From Desulfotignum sp. (GTDB taxonomy: Bacteria; Desulfobacterota; Desulfobacteria; Desulfobacterales; Desulfobacteraceae): a DNA stretch of 64,000 nucleotides. This document shows positions 1 to 10,600 of this stretch, piece by piece. How positions within the stretch are numbered: the stretch's first letter is position 1; each line of letters starts with the position of its first letter. The stretch covers positions 1 to 64,000 of the forward strand of contig JAGYOW010000016.1 in the NCBI GenBank assembly GCA_018399285.1, given 5' to 3'. The position numbers and the translations under genes were made by a program. The notes beneath the pieces were generated by a model. That model saw nothing but the letters and a program-made list of their open reading frames with translations. It ran no database searches and had not been told where the DNA came from.

Positions 1-16
1 TTTAATTTTTAGTTGT

Positions 17-92
17 AGGCCAATAGCTCCAATGGTAGAGCACCGGATTCCAAATCCGGGTGTTGGGGGTTCGAATCCCTCCTGGCCTGCCA
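17..92 (+). tRNA. trnW: tRNA-Trp (anticodon CCA)
   Basis: A 76-nt cloverleaf can be folded by eye. The acceptor arm is AGGCCAA/CTGGCCT with one A-C mismatch, the D stem is GCTC/GAGC, and the anticodon stem CCGGA/TCCGG encloses loop TTCCAAA with anticodon CCA. The T arm has the canonical TTCGAAT loop, and the 3' CCA is encoded. It reads UGG codons. It lies 54 nt upstream of secE, the common bacterial tRNA-Trp/secE/nusG arrangement, so it is probably co-transcribed with them from a promoter left of the window. Confidence 0.96.
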
Positions 93-145
93 TCAATTTA
101 AATGTGAAATTTTCATTTGGGCAATAATTTGTGCCTGGGAGTGAT

Positions 146-505
146 ATGTCACGATTACAAAAGAAAAAACCTGCCATAGAAAAAAAGAAAAAAAAAGAGG
201 CGAATAAATCTGTGACTGCCAATGAAAATGTTTCACCTGCCCGGCAGACAGCCGCATCCGGTCTTTCTAAAATAAAACCGGAAAACCAAACAATGGCCTC
301 AAAAGACAAAAAGGAAAATTTTGTCTTTACTGCGACCGAATTTTTAAGAGAAGTCAAGGTTGAATTAAAAAAGGTGACATGGCCTACCCGCAAGCAAACA
401 ACCGGAACTACGATTGTTGTGATTATTTTTGTTTTCATACTTGCTGTTTTTCTTGGCATTTTTGATTACAGCCTTTCCAAACTCGTTCAGGTTGTTTTAA
501 CTTAA
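146..505 (+). CDS. secE: Preprotein translocase subunit SecE
   Basis: This 119-residue protein is the small essential partner of SecY in the inner-membrane protein channel. The first 60 residues are a Lys/Asn-rich polar extension. The C-terminal third carries the family signature: an amphipathic segment ending KKVTWPTRKQT, followed by one hydrophobic transmembrane helix (about residues 90-112). I chose ATG at 146 because GGGAG sits about 5 nt upstream; an in-frame GTG at 131 would add five residues but has no ribosome site. It is followed 16 nt later by nusG, the usual pairing. Confidence 0.93.
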   Translation: MSRLQKKKPAIEKKKKKEANKSVTANENVSPARQTAASGLSKIKPENQTMASKDKKENFVFTATEFLREVKVELKKVTWPTRKQTTGTTIVVIIFVFILAVFLGIFDYSLSKLVQVVLT

Positions 506-521
506 GTGTGAGGAAGGTGAT

Positions 522-1052
522 ATGTCTTTGAAATGGTATGTGGTTCATGTTTACTCGGGCCATGAACAAAAAGTGAAAAAAGCCCTGGAAGAAAAAATTC
601 AGACATCCCGATATCCGGAAAAATTCGGAGAGATACTGATTCCTACAGAAAATGTAGTTGAACTAGTCAATGGAAAAAAAAAAGAATCTTCCCGGAAGTT
701 TTATCCGGGATATATTCTGGTCAGGATGTATCTGGACAATGAAACATGGCACATTATCAGTTCAACCCCCAAAGTAACCGGTTTCCTGGGTGGAAAAAAC
801 AAACCTGCACCGATCAGTGACAAGGAAGCACAGAATATTATTGAAAAGATGCAGATCGGAAAAAACAAACCTCAGCCCCGTTTCTATTTTGAGCCCGGGG
901 ATGATGTAAAAGTCATTGATGGCCCATTTTCCAATTTCAATGGCACCGTTGAAGACGTTTCTCCGGATAAAGAAAAAGTGAAGGTGCTCGTAAGTATTTT
1001 CGGACGGCCGACACCTGTGGAACTGAAGTTTATTCAGGTCACCAAAATTTAA
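522..1052 (+). CDS. nusG: Transcription termination/antitermination protein NusG
   Basis: This 176-residue protein has normal NusG length. The N-terminal NGN domain begins [15 protein letters not shown] and contains the PGYILVRM strand. The C-terminal KOW domain begins at the [17 protein letters not shown] segment (about residue 125). NusG binds the beta-prime clamp helices of RNA polymerase, increases processivity, and links polymerase to Rho or ribosomal protein S10. GAGGAAGG precedes the ATG. It stands between secE and rplK, the conserved order. Confidence 0.96.
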   Translation: MSLKWYVVHVYSGHEQKVKKALEEKIQTSRYPEKFGEILIPTENVVELVNGKKKESSRKFYPGYILVRMYLDNETWHIISSTPKVTGFLGGKNKPAPISDKEAQNIIEKMQIGKNKPQPRFYFEPGDDVKVIDGPFSNFNGTVEDVSPDKEKVKVLVSIFGRPTPVELKFIQVTKI

Positions 1053-1089
1053 TTGACGGTTAAATAGTGAGTTTCAGGAGTATTTAAGC

Positions 1090-1512
1090 ATGGCAAAAAA
1101 AATAATGACGCAAATAAAGCTTCAGGTGGAAGCAGGAAAAGCAAATCCATCTCCGCCCATCGGACCGGCATTGGGTCAGCATGGGGTGAATATCATGGAT
1201 TTCTGCAAGGCGTTCAATGCCAAGACGGCCAATGACGCCGGGTCCATTATTCCAGTGGTTATTACGGTTTACAAAGATCGGTCCTTCAGTTTTATAACAA
1301 AGACACCCCCCGCATCCCGAATGTTACTGGCAGCTGCCGGTCTTAAAAAAGGGTCGGGTGAACCGAATCGCACCAAGGTAGGAAAAGTGACCCATGATCA
1401 GGTTGTAAGTATTGCAGAAACCAAGAAAGAAGATCTGAATGCCTCAGATCTTGAAGCTGCGGTAAAGATTATCGAAGGTACTGCAAGAAGCATGGGGATT
1501 GACGTCCTTTAA
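1090..1512 (+). CDS. rplK: 50S ribosomal protein L11
   Basis: This 140-residue protein shows the L11 landmarks: the [21 protein letters not shown] start, the proline-rich segment that contacts 23S rRNA, and the C-terminal EGTARSMGI motif. L11 forms the stalk base of the GTPase centre with L10 and L12. CAGGAG lies 10 nt before the ATG. The downstream gene rplA begins 26 nt after the stop, so the pair is surely one unit. Confidence 0.97.
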   Translation: MAKKIMTQIKLQVEAGKANPSPPIGPALGQHGVNIMDFCKAFNAKTANDAGSIIPVVITVYKDRSFSFITKTPPASRMLLAAAGLKKGSGEPNRTKVGKVTHDQVVSIAETKKEDLNASDLEAAVKIIEGTARSMGIDVL

Positions 1513-1537
1513 CTTATATAGCTTAAGAGTGATAAAA

Positions 1538-2230
1538 ATGCCAAAGCGGAGTAAAAAACAGACAGACGCGCTGAAAAAGATCGACAGAACAGTTCAATAC
1601 GATCCATTGGAAGCCATGACTCTTGCCGTTTCCTCAAGCCATGTGAAGTTTGATGAAACAGTGGATGTAGCAGTCAGGCTGGGGGTAGATCCCCGCCACG
1701 CAGACCAGATGGTCCGGGGGACCGTGGTTTTGCCCAATGGTCTTGGAAAGGAAGTCAAGGTCCTGGTTTTTGCCAAGGGTGAAAAAGAACAGGAAGCTTT
1801 GGATGCGGGTGCGGATTTCATTGCCACGGAAGAAATCGTTGAAAAGATCAAAGAAGGCTGGTTCGGGTTTGACAAAGCCATTGCCACGCCCGATATGATG
1901 GGAACCGTTGGTAAACTCGGGCGCGTTCTGGGTCCCCGGGGGTTGATGCCCAATGCCAAAACCGGGACCGTGACCTTTGAGCTGGAAAAAGCCATTCAGG
2001 AATTGAAAGCGGGAAAAATAGATTTCCGGGTTGAAAAAGCAGGTGTGGTTCATGCCCCCATAGGAAAAATTTCTTTTGGACCGGAAAAACTGACGGAAAA
2101 CGTCAAGGCATTTCTGGACAAGATCGTTGCACTGAAACCTGCCGCCAGTAAAGGAATCTATCTGAAAACTATCAGTGTTTCATCCACAATGGGTCCGGGA
2201 ATAAAAGTGGATCCCATGTTGATCAAATAA
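1538..2230 (+). CDS. rplA: 50S ribosomal protein L1
   Basis: This is a 230-residue L1 with the characteristic [18 protein letters not shown] block (about residue 130) and C-terminal [18 protein letters not shown]1 forms the mobile stalk that handles E-site tRNA and, in many bacteria, represses the L11-L1 mRNA. ATG at 1538 gives the standard MPKRSKK start. An upstream in-frame ATG at 1499 would overlap rplK and add 13 residues atypical of the family, so I rejected it. Confidence 0.96.
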   Translation: MPKRSKKQTDALKKIDRTVQYDPLEAMTLAVSSSHVKFDETVDVAVRLGVDPRHADQMVRGTVVLPNGLGKEVKVLVFAKGEKEQEALDAGADFIATEEIVEKIKEGWFGFDKAIATPDMMGTVGKLGRVLGPRGLMPNAKTGTVTFELEKAIQELKAGKIDFRVEKAGVVHAPIGKISFGPEKLTENVKAFLDKIVALKPAASKGIYLKTISVSSTMGPGIKVDPMLIK

Positions 2231-2377
2231 AAATAGTTTTCAAAAAAACAAACTGTCAGAGACAGTGGGTGCACATCGTGCATAATCGGATTGCCGGCCT
2301 GCCGAGATAGAAAAGAAAATTTTTGTTTTGGTTTTGTTGGCACCTTCGAATTTTACTAAGAAAGGAGGTGTAATAAA
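2231..2377 (+). promoter_or_regulatory. Probable L10 leader upstream of rplJ
   Basis: A 147-nt non-coding stretch separates rplA from rplJ. It contains a short stem CTGTC/GACAG near 2262 followed by GC-rich arms around 2290-2305, and ends in a strong AAAGGAGGTG ribosome site. In many bacteria this position holds the L10-(L12)4 binding leader that autoregulates rplJL. The position and length fit; I could not verify the kink-turn or covariation by eye. No promoter hexamers stand out. Confidence 0.5.
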
Positions 2378-2902
2378 ATGTTGAATCTTTCCCAGAAAAA
2401 GGATCTTGTCGCACGTCTGGCTACGCAGTTGTCAGAAGCGCAAATCACTATTCTCATCGATTACAAAGGGCTTGATGTCCAGACAATCACCCGGCTTCGT
2501 TCTGAACTCAGACAAGCCGGATCCGGCATGGAAGTGGTTAAAAATACATTGCTGAACCTTGCGTCCGAGAATACGGATGCAGCTTTGTTGGCGGATTTCT
2601 ACAAAGGCCCTACTGCCGTTGTTATGTCCGCGACGGATCCTGTCGCACCATCCAAAATTTTGGTTGATTTTGCCAAAGACAATGAAAAGCTCGAGATCAA
2701 GGCTGCTGCATTCAGTGGTAAATGTCTTGAGCCGGAAGAGATCAAGGCCCTGGCCAAAATGCCCTCAAAAGAAGAATTACTGGGCAAACTGGTCTACACT
2801 CTCAATGCGGTTCCCACATCATTTGTCAATGTTTTGGCCGGCGTTCCAAGAGGGCTGGTCAATGTGCTCAATGGCCTCAAAGATCAGAAAGATGCCGCCT
2901 AG
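2378..2902 (+). CDS. rplJ: 50S ribosomal protein L10
   Basis: This 174-residue protein anchors the L12 multimers to the ribosome. The N-terminal rRNA-binding domain shows the L10 pattern of early KKDLVARL, central ITRLRSELRQAG and VVKNTLLNLA. The C-terminal helix that binds L12 dimers is Ala/Leu-rich and ends in NVLNGLKDQKDAA. Start is ATG with AAAGGAGGTG upstream. It is followed by rplL after 76 nt. Confidence 0.96.
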   Translation: MLNLSQKKDLVARLATQLSEAQITILIDYKGLDVQTITRLRSELRQAGSGMEVVKNTLLNLASENTDAALLADFYKGPTAVVMSATDPVAPSKILVDFAKDNEKLEIKAAAFSGKCLEPEEIKALAKMPSKEELLGKLVYTLNAVPTSFVNVLAGVPRGLVNVLNGLKDQKDAA

Positions 2903-2978
2903 TCTATAATTTAAAGATCACTATATTTCAACCTTTAATAAAAAAAATAGAGTTTTACAAACCATTTAGGAGATAAAA

Positions 2979-3368
2979 ATGGCTGATATCACAAAAGATG
3001 ATGTTATTGAATTTATTGCCAACATGACGGTGTTGGAACTGTCGGAACTGATCAAAGAACTGGAAGACAAATTCGGTGTCAGCGCAGCGGCTCCGGTCGC
3101 ATTTGCCGGTGGCGCCATGCCTGCTGCGGGTGACGCAGCTGCTGCAGAGGAAGAAAAAACGGAATTTGATGTCATTCTTGAGGCAGTGGGTGATAAAAAG
3201 ATCAATGTGATCAAAGAAGTTCGTGCCATCACCGGTTTAGGGCTTAAAGAAGCCAAGGCCCTGGTTGAAGAGGCACCCAAGCCTGTCAAGGAAGGGATCC
3301 CCAAGGATGAAGCTGGTAAAATTAAAGAACAGCTTGAGGGAGCCGGCGCCCAGGTTTCCATAAAATAA
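2979..3368 (+). CDS. rplL: 50S ribosomal protein L7/L12
   Basis: This 129-residue acidic stalk protein recruits translation GTPases. It has the N-terminal dimerisation region ([16 protein letters not shown]), an Ala-rich hinge (about residues 38-55), and the C-terminal domain [20 protein letters not shown] through [20 protein letters not shown] lies before the ATG. A strong hairpin between this gene and rpoB suggests that stalk proteins are made in excess over polymerase. Confidence 0.97.
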   Translation: MADITKDDVIEFIANMTVLELSELIKELEDKFGVSAAAPVAFAGGAMPAAGDAAAAEEEKTEFDVILEAVGDKKINVIKEVRAITGLGLKEAKALVEEAPKPVKEGIPKDEAGKIKEQLEGAGAQVSIK

Positions 3369-3414
3369 ATTTTTTAAAGCGTAGAAAATACACGCTTTTG
3401 AGCATTATTCCTGT

Positions 3415-3450
3415 GCGGGGACATGACAATAGGGTCGTGTCTCCGCTTTT
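3415..3450 (+). terminator. Attenuator-type hairpin between rplL and rpoB
   Basis: Two 13-nt arms (3415-3427 and 3434-3446) pair completely with two G-U wobbles around a 6-nt loop and are followed directly by TTTT. A smaller stem, AAAGCGT/ACGCTTT, sits just upstream at 3376-3398. Together they resemble the partial terminator known between rplL and rpoB in enterobacteria, which lowers polymerase output relative to L12. The short T run suggests incomplete termination. The hairpin also argues against starting rpoB at the upstream in-frame ATG at 3423. Confidence 0.6.
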
Positions 3451-3482
3451 ACGGTTGGAAAAACTCACTTTTGGGAGACAAC

Positions 3483-6400
3483 ATGACCGATAGTCTTTTG
3501 ACCAACAAGCGAATTCGAAAAGAGTTTGGCAGCAAACGGAAAATTATTGAAATACCGGATCTCATCGGTATGCAGCGCAATTCTTTCGAAAGCTTCTTAC
3601 AACGTGAAACCCTGCCCGCTGAACGTGAAGAAAAGGGGCTGCATGCGGTATTCAAATCGGTTTTTCCTATCAAGGATTTTACCGATACGGCGTCGCTGGA
3701 ATATGTGTCATATTCGTTCGGCGAAGCCAAGCATTCCATGAAAGAGTGCATCAGCAGGGGGATGACTTACGATATACCTGTGAATATCCGTGTACGGCTG
3801 GTGGTTTATGACCATGATAAGGACACGGGAAATTCGACTATCCGTGATATCAAGGAACAGGAGATATATTTCGGTACCATTCCCTTGATGACCCGTCAGG
3901 GTACATTTATCATCAATGGAACTGAAAGGGCGGTTGTGAGCCAGTTGCACCGCTCGTCCGGCGTTTTCTTTGATCATGACAAGGGAAAAAACTACTCCAC
4001 AGGCAAAATTATTTACAACGCCAGAATCATTCCGGTGAGGGGATCCTGGATCGATATGGAAATCGATGCCAAGGACATCATCAATATCCGGATCGACCGG
4101 CGCAGAAAATTTCCGGTTTCCATCCTGTTCAAGTCATTTGGATACACCAGCGAAGATATCCTGGATTTCTTTTACCGAAAAGAACGTATAATTAAAAAGG
4201 AAGGCTCGTTTTTTAAGGAGTTTGTTCCTGATAATCTGGTCCGGCAGCGGGCCAGTTTCGATATCATTTCACCCGAAACAGGGGATGTGGTTGTAAAACA
4301 GGGAAGAATCTTTACAAAACGGGCCTTGAAACAATTGGCTGACGAAGGGCTGACCTTTATTCCGATCATGATCGAAGATCTGCTCAATAAAGCGTTTGCC
4401 CGGGATATTCAGGATCCGGACAGTGCGGATGTACTGTTCAAGGCCGGCGAGATGATCGAAGAAGATACCTTCGAGATTCTTGAAAATCACGGAATATCGG
4501 ATTTTCATATTTTGCATGTGGATTCCAGAAGCTCCGATGCCATGAGAAAAACCCTGGTGAGTGACAAAGTACAATCCAGGGAAGTAGCGCTGATGGATAT
4601 TTATCGCCGGTTACGTCCGGGGAATCCGGCGACCATAGAAGTGGCCCAGGATTTTATTGATCATTTGTTTTTCCGTCAGGCTTATTATGACCTTTCCAAA
4701 GTCGGACGCCTGAAAATGAATCTGCGTTTGGGCGTAGACACTATGCTGGATGTAAAAACCCTTCGGAAAGAAGATGTGCTGCTGACAGCCGCAACCCTGA
4801 TCGAACTCAAAGACACCCAGGGGCAGGTGGATGATATCGATCATCTGGGCAACCGCCGGGTTCGTGCCGTCGGGGAATTGCTCGAAAATCATTACCGCAT
4901 CGGACTGATCCGTATGGAGCGGGCCATCAAAGAAAAAATGAGCATGCAGGAAGTCGATGCCATGATGCCCCATGATCTGGTGAACCCCAAACCGGTCTCA
5001 GCCGTGGTCAGAGAATTCTTTGGTACGTCCCAGCTGTCCCAGTTCATGGATCAGACCAATCCGTTGTCTGAAACGACGCATAAACGCCGGTTGTCCGCCC
5101 TGGGACCCGGCGGATTGACCCGGGAGCGTGCGGGATTTGAGGTCAGGGATGTTCACCCGTCTCATTACGGACGGATCTGTCCCATTGAAACTCCGGAAGG
5201 ACCTAACATCGGGTTGATCGTGTCTTTGTGTACCTATGCCCGGGTCAATGATTTTGGGTTCATAGAAACGCCTTTTCGTCTGGTGAAAGAATCAGTGGCC
5301 AGTAAAACCATTCAGCATTTGAGCGCGTTTGAGGAAAAAGATCACCCCATTGCCCAGGCCAATGCACCGCTGGATACGGATGGCCGTTTTATCAACCCAA
5401 CCGTATCCGCCCGGGTAGCTGGAGAGTTTGAGCTGGTTCCCCCGGACGTGGTCAAGTATATGGATGTGTCACCGAATCAGCTGGTATCCGTGTCTGCTGC
5501 TTTGATTCCATTTTTGGAAAACGACGATGCCAACCGGGCTCTGATGGGATCCAACATGCAGCGTCAGGCTGTTCCGCTCATCCGCAGCGAAGCGCCTCTG
5601 GTTGGCACAGGTATGGAAAGCGTGGTGGCCAGAGATTCAGGTGTAACTATTGTCGCGGATTATGACGGCATAGTGGTGGATGTGGACGCCAAGCGTATCG
5701 TGGTGAGAAATGATGATGAAACCAAAGGGTTTGATAAAGCGGTATCCATTTATAATTGCACTAAATTTGTCCGTTCCAATCAAAACACCTGTTTTAACCA
5801 TCGGCCCATTGTGGACAAAGGGGAACGGGTGAAAAAAGGCCAGGTGATCGCGGATGGACCTTCCACGGAAATGGGTGAACTGGCTTTGGGTAAAAATGTC
5901 ACTGTGGCATTCATGCCCTGGGATGGATACAATTATGAGGATTCCATTCTGGTGAGTGAGCGTCTGGTAAAAGACGGGGTGTATACATCCGTTCATGTGG
6001 AGGAGTTTGAAGTGCTTGCCCGGGATACCAAACTGGGTAAAGAGGAAATTACCCGGGATATCCCCAACGTGGGAGAAGACGCACTGAAAAATCTGGATGA
6101 CAGCGGTATTATCCGCCTGGGTGCGGAAGTATTTCCCGGAGATATTCTGGTGGGGAAAATTACGCCCAAAGGAGAGACTCAGCTGTCACCGGAGGAAAAA
6201 CTGCTTCGGGCCATTTTCGGAGAAAAAGCCGGAGATGTCAAAGATACGTCACTGACGGTCCCGCCGGGAGTCAGCGGCAAAGTGATCGATGCCAAGGTTT
6301 TTTCCAGAAGAGGTCTGCCCAAGGATGACCGTACCCGGCTTATCGAGGATGAGGAAATTGAACGTCTGGAAAAAGACCGGGATGATGAAATCCGGATTAT

Positions 6401-7607
6401 CTCCCAGGTAGCCAGGGAAAAAGTGGCATTGATTCTGGACGGGCACAAAGTGGCGGCTGATCTGGAAAAATCCGGAAAAAAACAGATCAAAAAAGGCGAT
6501 ACCATCGTACCCGGTATCCTGGAAGGAATTCCGGTATCGTTTCTGGTGCATCTTTCCGTGGAAGATGCCGTGGTTACAGAAAAAGCCCAGCAGATTCTGG
6601 AACAGGCCCAGGAACAGATCAAAAAAGCCAGGGAACATTTCAATCGGCAAGTGTCCCGGTTTGAAAAAGGCGATGATCTGCCCCCGGGAGTTTTGAAACT
6701 GATCAAAATCAGTGTGGCCATGGAGCGGGTGTTGTCCGTGGGAGATAAAATGGCCGGCCGGCATGGGAATAAAGGGGTGGTTTCCCGGATTCTGCGTGTG
6801 GAGGACCTGCCGTATTTTGCGGACGGTCGACCCGTGGACATGGTTCTCAATCCGTTGGGCGTGCCCTCCCGTATGAACGTGGGCCAGATCCTGGAAATTC
6901 ACCTGGGCCAGGCCGCTTTCGGTTTAGGGCAGCAGATCAATGAAATGATCGAAGAAAAACAGCTGGATGCGCTTCGGGATAAAGTGAAAAGTATCTTTTC
7001 TTTGACCGAAAAACAGAAAGCCGATGATATCGAAGATGTGCAGGCCAACCGGATTGATGACATGGATGGTCAGGAATTGCTGGAATTTGCTTCGCTTTAC
7101 AGGAACGGTGTTCACACCGCAACGCCGGTATTTGATGGTGCCACGGAAGATGAAATCAAGGACCTGCTCGACATGTCCGGGTATCAGCGGTCCGGTCAGT
7201 CCATCCTTTATGACGGTAGAACCGGTGAACCCTTTCACACACCGGTTACGGTGGGAACCATGTATATGCTCAAGCTGCACCACTTGGTGGACGACAAGCT
7301 GCATGCCCGATCCATCGGCCCCTATTCTCTGGTGACCCAGCAGCCTCTGGGCGGCAAGGCTCAGTTCGGTGGGCAGCGGTTAGGAGAGATGGAAGTCTGG
7401 GCCATGGAGGCCTATGGTGCAGCCCATGCGCTTCAGGAGTTTCTTACTGTCAAATCCGACGACATGGTGGGTAGAACCCGTATGTACGAAAAGATCGTCA
7501 AAGGCCAGAGTGTACTGGAACCGGGTATGCCGGAATCATTTCGTGTCTTGATCAAAGAGCTCAACAGTCTGGGTTTGGATATGAATCTTATAGAAGGCAG
7601 CAAATAA
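3483..7607 (+). CDS. rpoB: DNA-directed RNA polymerase subunit beta
   Basis: This 1374-residue beta subunit is close to the proteobacterial length. The rifampicin pocket reads [17 protein letters not shown] with the usual sensitive residues. It has the [19 protein letters not shown] block, the [19 protein letters not shown] active-site segment, and a long charged coiled region (about residues 950-1080) that corresponds to the SI2-type insertion of proteobacteria. It ends with the clamp segment [22 protein letters not shown] precedes ATG at 3483. rpoC follows after 10 nt. Confidence 0.97.
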   Translation: MTDSLLTNKRIRKEFGSKRKIIEIPDLIGMQRNSFESFLQRETLPAEREEKGLHAVFKSVFPIKDFTDTASLEYVSYSFGEAKHSMKECISRGMTYDIPVNIRVRLVVYDHDKDTGNSTIRDIKEQEIYFGTIPLMTRQGTFIINGTERAVVSQLHRSSGVFFDHDKGKNYSTGKIIYNARIIPVRGSWIDMEIDAKDIINIRIDRRRKFPVSILFKSFGYTSEDILDFFYRKERIIKKEGSFFKEFVPDNLVRQRASFDIISPETGDVVVKQGRIFTKRALKQLADEGLTFIPIMIEDLLNKAFARDIQDPDSADVLFKAGEMIEEDTFEILENHGISDFHILHVDSRSSDAMRKTLVSDKVQSREVALMDIYRRLRPGNPATIEVAQDFIDHLFFRQAYYDLSKVGRLKMNLRLGVDTMLDVKTLRKEDVLLTAATLIELKDTQGQVDDIDHLGNRRVRAVGELLENHYRIGLIRMERAIKEKMSMQEVDAMMPHDLVNPKPVSAVVREFFGTSQLSQFMDQTNPLSETTHKRRLSALGPGGLTRERAGFEVRDVHPSHYGRICPIETPEGPNIGLIVSLCTYARVNDFGFIETPFRLVKESVASKTIQHLSAFEEKDHPIAQANAPLDTDGRFINPTVSARVAGEFELVPPDVVKYMDVSPNQLVSVSAALIPFLENDDANRALMGSNMQRQAVPLIRSEAPLVGTGMESVVARDSGVTIVADYDGIVVDVDAKRIVVRNDDETKGFDKAVSIYNCTKFVRSNQNTCFNHRPIVDKGERVKKGQVIADGPSTEMGELALGKNVTVAFMPWDGYNYEDSILVSERLVKDGVYTSVHVEEFEVLARDTKLGKEEITRDIPNVGEDALKNLDDSGIIRLGAEVFPGDILVGKITPKGETQLSPEEKLLRAIFGEKAGDVKDTSLTVPPGVSGKVIDAKVFSRRGLPKDDRTRLIEDEEIERLEKDRDDEIRIISQVAREKVALILDGHKVAADLEKSGKKQIKKGDTIVPGILEGIPVSFLVHLSVEDAVVTEKAQQILEQAQEQIKKAREHFNRQVSRFEKGDDLPPGVLKLIKISVAMERVLSVGDKMAGRHGNKGVVSRILRVEDLPYFADGRPVDMVLNPLGVPSRMNVGQILEIHLGQAAFGLGQQINEMIEEKQLDALRDKVKSIFSLTEKQKADDIEDVQANRIDDMDGQELLEFASLYRNGVHTATPVFDGATEDEIKDLLDMSGYQRSGQSILYDGRTGEPFHTPVTVGTMYMLKLHHLVDDKLHARSIGPYSLVTQQPLGGKAQFGGQRLGEMEVWAMEAYGAAHALQEFLTVKSDDMVGRTRMYEKIVKGQSVLEPGMPESFRVLIKELNSLGLDMNLIEGSK

Positions 7608-7617
7608 GGAGAAAGCA

Positions 7618-10600
7618 TTGGATAATATATACGATTTCTTCGCAAAACCGAAAGATCCCAAGATTTATCAGGGTGTTCAGATCAGCCTTGCCTCTTCCGA
7701 CCAGATTAGAGAGTGGTCCCATGGTGAGATCAAAAAACCGGAAACCATCAATTACCGGACGTTCAAACCGGAGCGGGACGGATTATTCTGCGCCAAGGTT
7801 TTCGGACCCACCAAGGATTATGAATGCAATTGCGGCAAGTACAAGCGAATGAAACACCGGGGTGTGGTATGTGAAAAATGCGGGGTGGAAGTCATACAGT
7901 CCAAGGTGCGGCGGGAGCGTATGGCCCACATTGAGCTGGCATCGCCGGTATCTCATATCTGGTTTTTAAAAAGCCTTCCTTCCAAAATCGGCAATGCGCT
8001 GGATCTCACGCTGAAGAGCTTGGAGAAAGTACTGTATTTTGATTCCTATATTGTGATGGATCCCAAGGATACAAGCTTGAAAAAATACCAGCTTTTATCA
8101 GATGATCAGTATTACGAAGCCTTTGAAACATTCGGAGAAGAAGCTTTCGTAGCGGGGATCGGGGCGGAGGCAATTTTGACGCTTTTGGATGAGCTGGATC
8201 TTCAGAGCATCCATGATACTCTCAAAGAAGAGATCAATCTCACCAAATCTGTGGCCAAACAGCAGAAAATGGCCAAGCGGCTCAAGGTGATTTCCGCTTT
8301 TCTGACTTCCGGTATCGAACCCTCCCGTATGATCATGACAGCCTGCCCCATACTGCCGCCGGATCTTCGGCCCCTGGTTCCTTTGGAAGGCGGCCGGTTT
8401 GCCACTTCTGACCTCAATGACCTTTACCGCCGGGTGCTGAACCGTAACAACCGTCTCAAACGTCTGGTGGATCTGAACGCACCGGATATTATTGTCAGAA
8501 ATGAAAAACGCATGCTCCAGGAATCGGTGGATGTGCTGTTCGACAACGGGCGGCATGGCCGGGTCGTCACTGGGACCAATAAACGTCCGCTCAAGTCGTT
8601 GAGTGACACACTCAAGGGAAAACAGGGCCGGTTCCGTCAGAACCTTCTGGGAAAACGGGTGGACTATTCCGGGCGTACAGTGATTACGGTGGGGTCTGAA
8701 CTGCGGCTTCATCAGTGCGGTATTCCCAAAAAGATGGCCCTGGAGCTGTTCAAGCCGTTTATTTATAACTACCTGGAGCAAAAAGGGCTGGTTTCCACGG
8801 TAAAAAGTGCCAAAAAGATGGTGGAAAAGGAAGAAAATGAAGTCTGGGATGCTCTGGAATCGGTGGTCAAGGAATATCCGGTGATGCTCAACCGGGCACC
8901 GACCCTGCACCGTCTCGGGTTCCAGGCATTTGAGCCGATACTCATTGAAGGAAAGGCCATTCAGCTGCATCCGCTGGTCTGTCCGGCATTTAACGCGGAT
9001 TTTGATGGAGACCAGATGGCGGTGCATGTGCCCTTGTCTCTGGAGGCCCTGCTGGAGGCCCGGGTGATGATGCTTTCCACCAACAATATTTTGTCACCAG
9101 CCAATGGACAGCCCATTATTGTGCCTACCCAGGATATTGTACTGGGCATTTATTATATGACCCGGGCCGTGTCGAGCCAGAAAGGGGAAGGCAGTACTTT
9201 TTCCTCCATCGAAGAAGTCCGTTATGCGTTTGACGCCGGTTCTCTGGCACTTCATGCCAAAATAAAGGTCCGAATCGACGGGGAAATTTACGATACCACC
9301 ACCGGCCGGATTCTGTTGTGGGAAACCATACCCGGTGATACCCTTTTGTCTTTGACCCGGATCCGGACAGAGTCCGAGGAATCCTGCGAAGCGGCCTTGG
9401 CGGAACTGAAAGCCGGCAAACCCTTTGACGAAGTATTGAAAAAATATTCCGATGACGAGATCAAAAAGACGTTTGGTAAAACCGAGCTGTTGACCCGAAA
9501 GGAATTTAAAAATCTGTTTCAGGTATCGGATGTGGTGGTTGAACAACTGTTCGGATTGAAACTCGACCAGTTCACGGATGTTCGGATGGTCGGTGACCGG
9601 TTCACTATTTTCAAAGTGGATGAACGGAAAACCACCTTGCCGTTCAAACTGGTGAACAAGCTGATGGACAAAGGGTCCATTGTCAATCTTATCGATTATG
9701 CTTACCGGAATATCGGGTTGAAGGAAACAGTGGTGCTGTCCGACCGGCTCAAGGATATCGGATATAAATATTCCACTTTGGGCGGGTTGTCCATCTGTGT
9801 GGATGACATGATCATACCGAAACAGAAATGGGATATCGTATCCGCAGCGGAAAACAATGTTTTGGAGATCAAAAATCAGTATGCAGAAGGGTTGATCACC
9901 CAGGGTGAGAAATACAACAAGGTGGTGGATATCTGGGCCCAGGCCACCGATGATATTGCCAATGCCATGATGGAAGTGATGAAAAATCCCACCGGTGCCA
10001 AGAATATTGAAGCCCTGGAAGGGCTGAACGCTGTGTACGTCATGGCGGATTCCGGGGCCCGGGGTTCCAAGGATCAGATGCGTCAGCTGGCAGGGATGCG
10101 GGGATTGATGGCCAAACCGTCCGGTGAGATTATTGAGAACCCGATTACCGCCTGCTTCCGTGAAGGGTTGACAGTACTGCAGTATTTTATTTCTACCCAT
10201 GGGGCACGAAAAGGTCTGGCAGATACTGCTTTGAAAACAGCCAACTCCGGGTACCTGACCCGGCGGCTGGCCGATGTGGGGCAGGATTGTACCATTATTG
10301 AAGAAGACTGCGGTACCATCAACGGAATTGAGGTCGAGGCATTGTACGAAGGCGGGGAAGTGATTCAGACCCTGGGAGAAAGAATTCTGGGCCGGGTGGT
10401 TCAAGAAGATGTCAAAGATCCTTATTCGGATGATTTTATTGTGGGTGTGGATACGGAATTAACGGAAATGCACGTGGCGAAAATTGAATCTGCCGGGGTT
10501 CAGAAGGTTAAAATCCGGTCGGTGCTGACCTGTAATTCAAAACACGGGGTCTGTTCCAAATGTTACGGCCGGGATCTGGCCCATGGCGATACGGTTGAAA

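Noticed and set aside
3423-3482. Upstream start for rpoB
   Set aside because: It lies in the strong attenuator hairpin and would add 20 residues not seen in beta subunits; ATG 3483 has a proper ribosome site.
8098-10404. Long open frames on the - strand inside rpoC (309 and 436 codons)
   Set aside because: They are antisense to a fully conserved gene, lack ribosome sites and read as low-complexity His/Phe/Gly-rich sequence, typical shadows of biased third positions.
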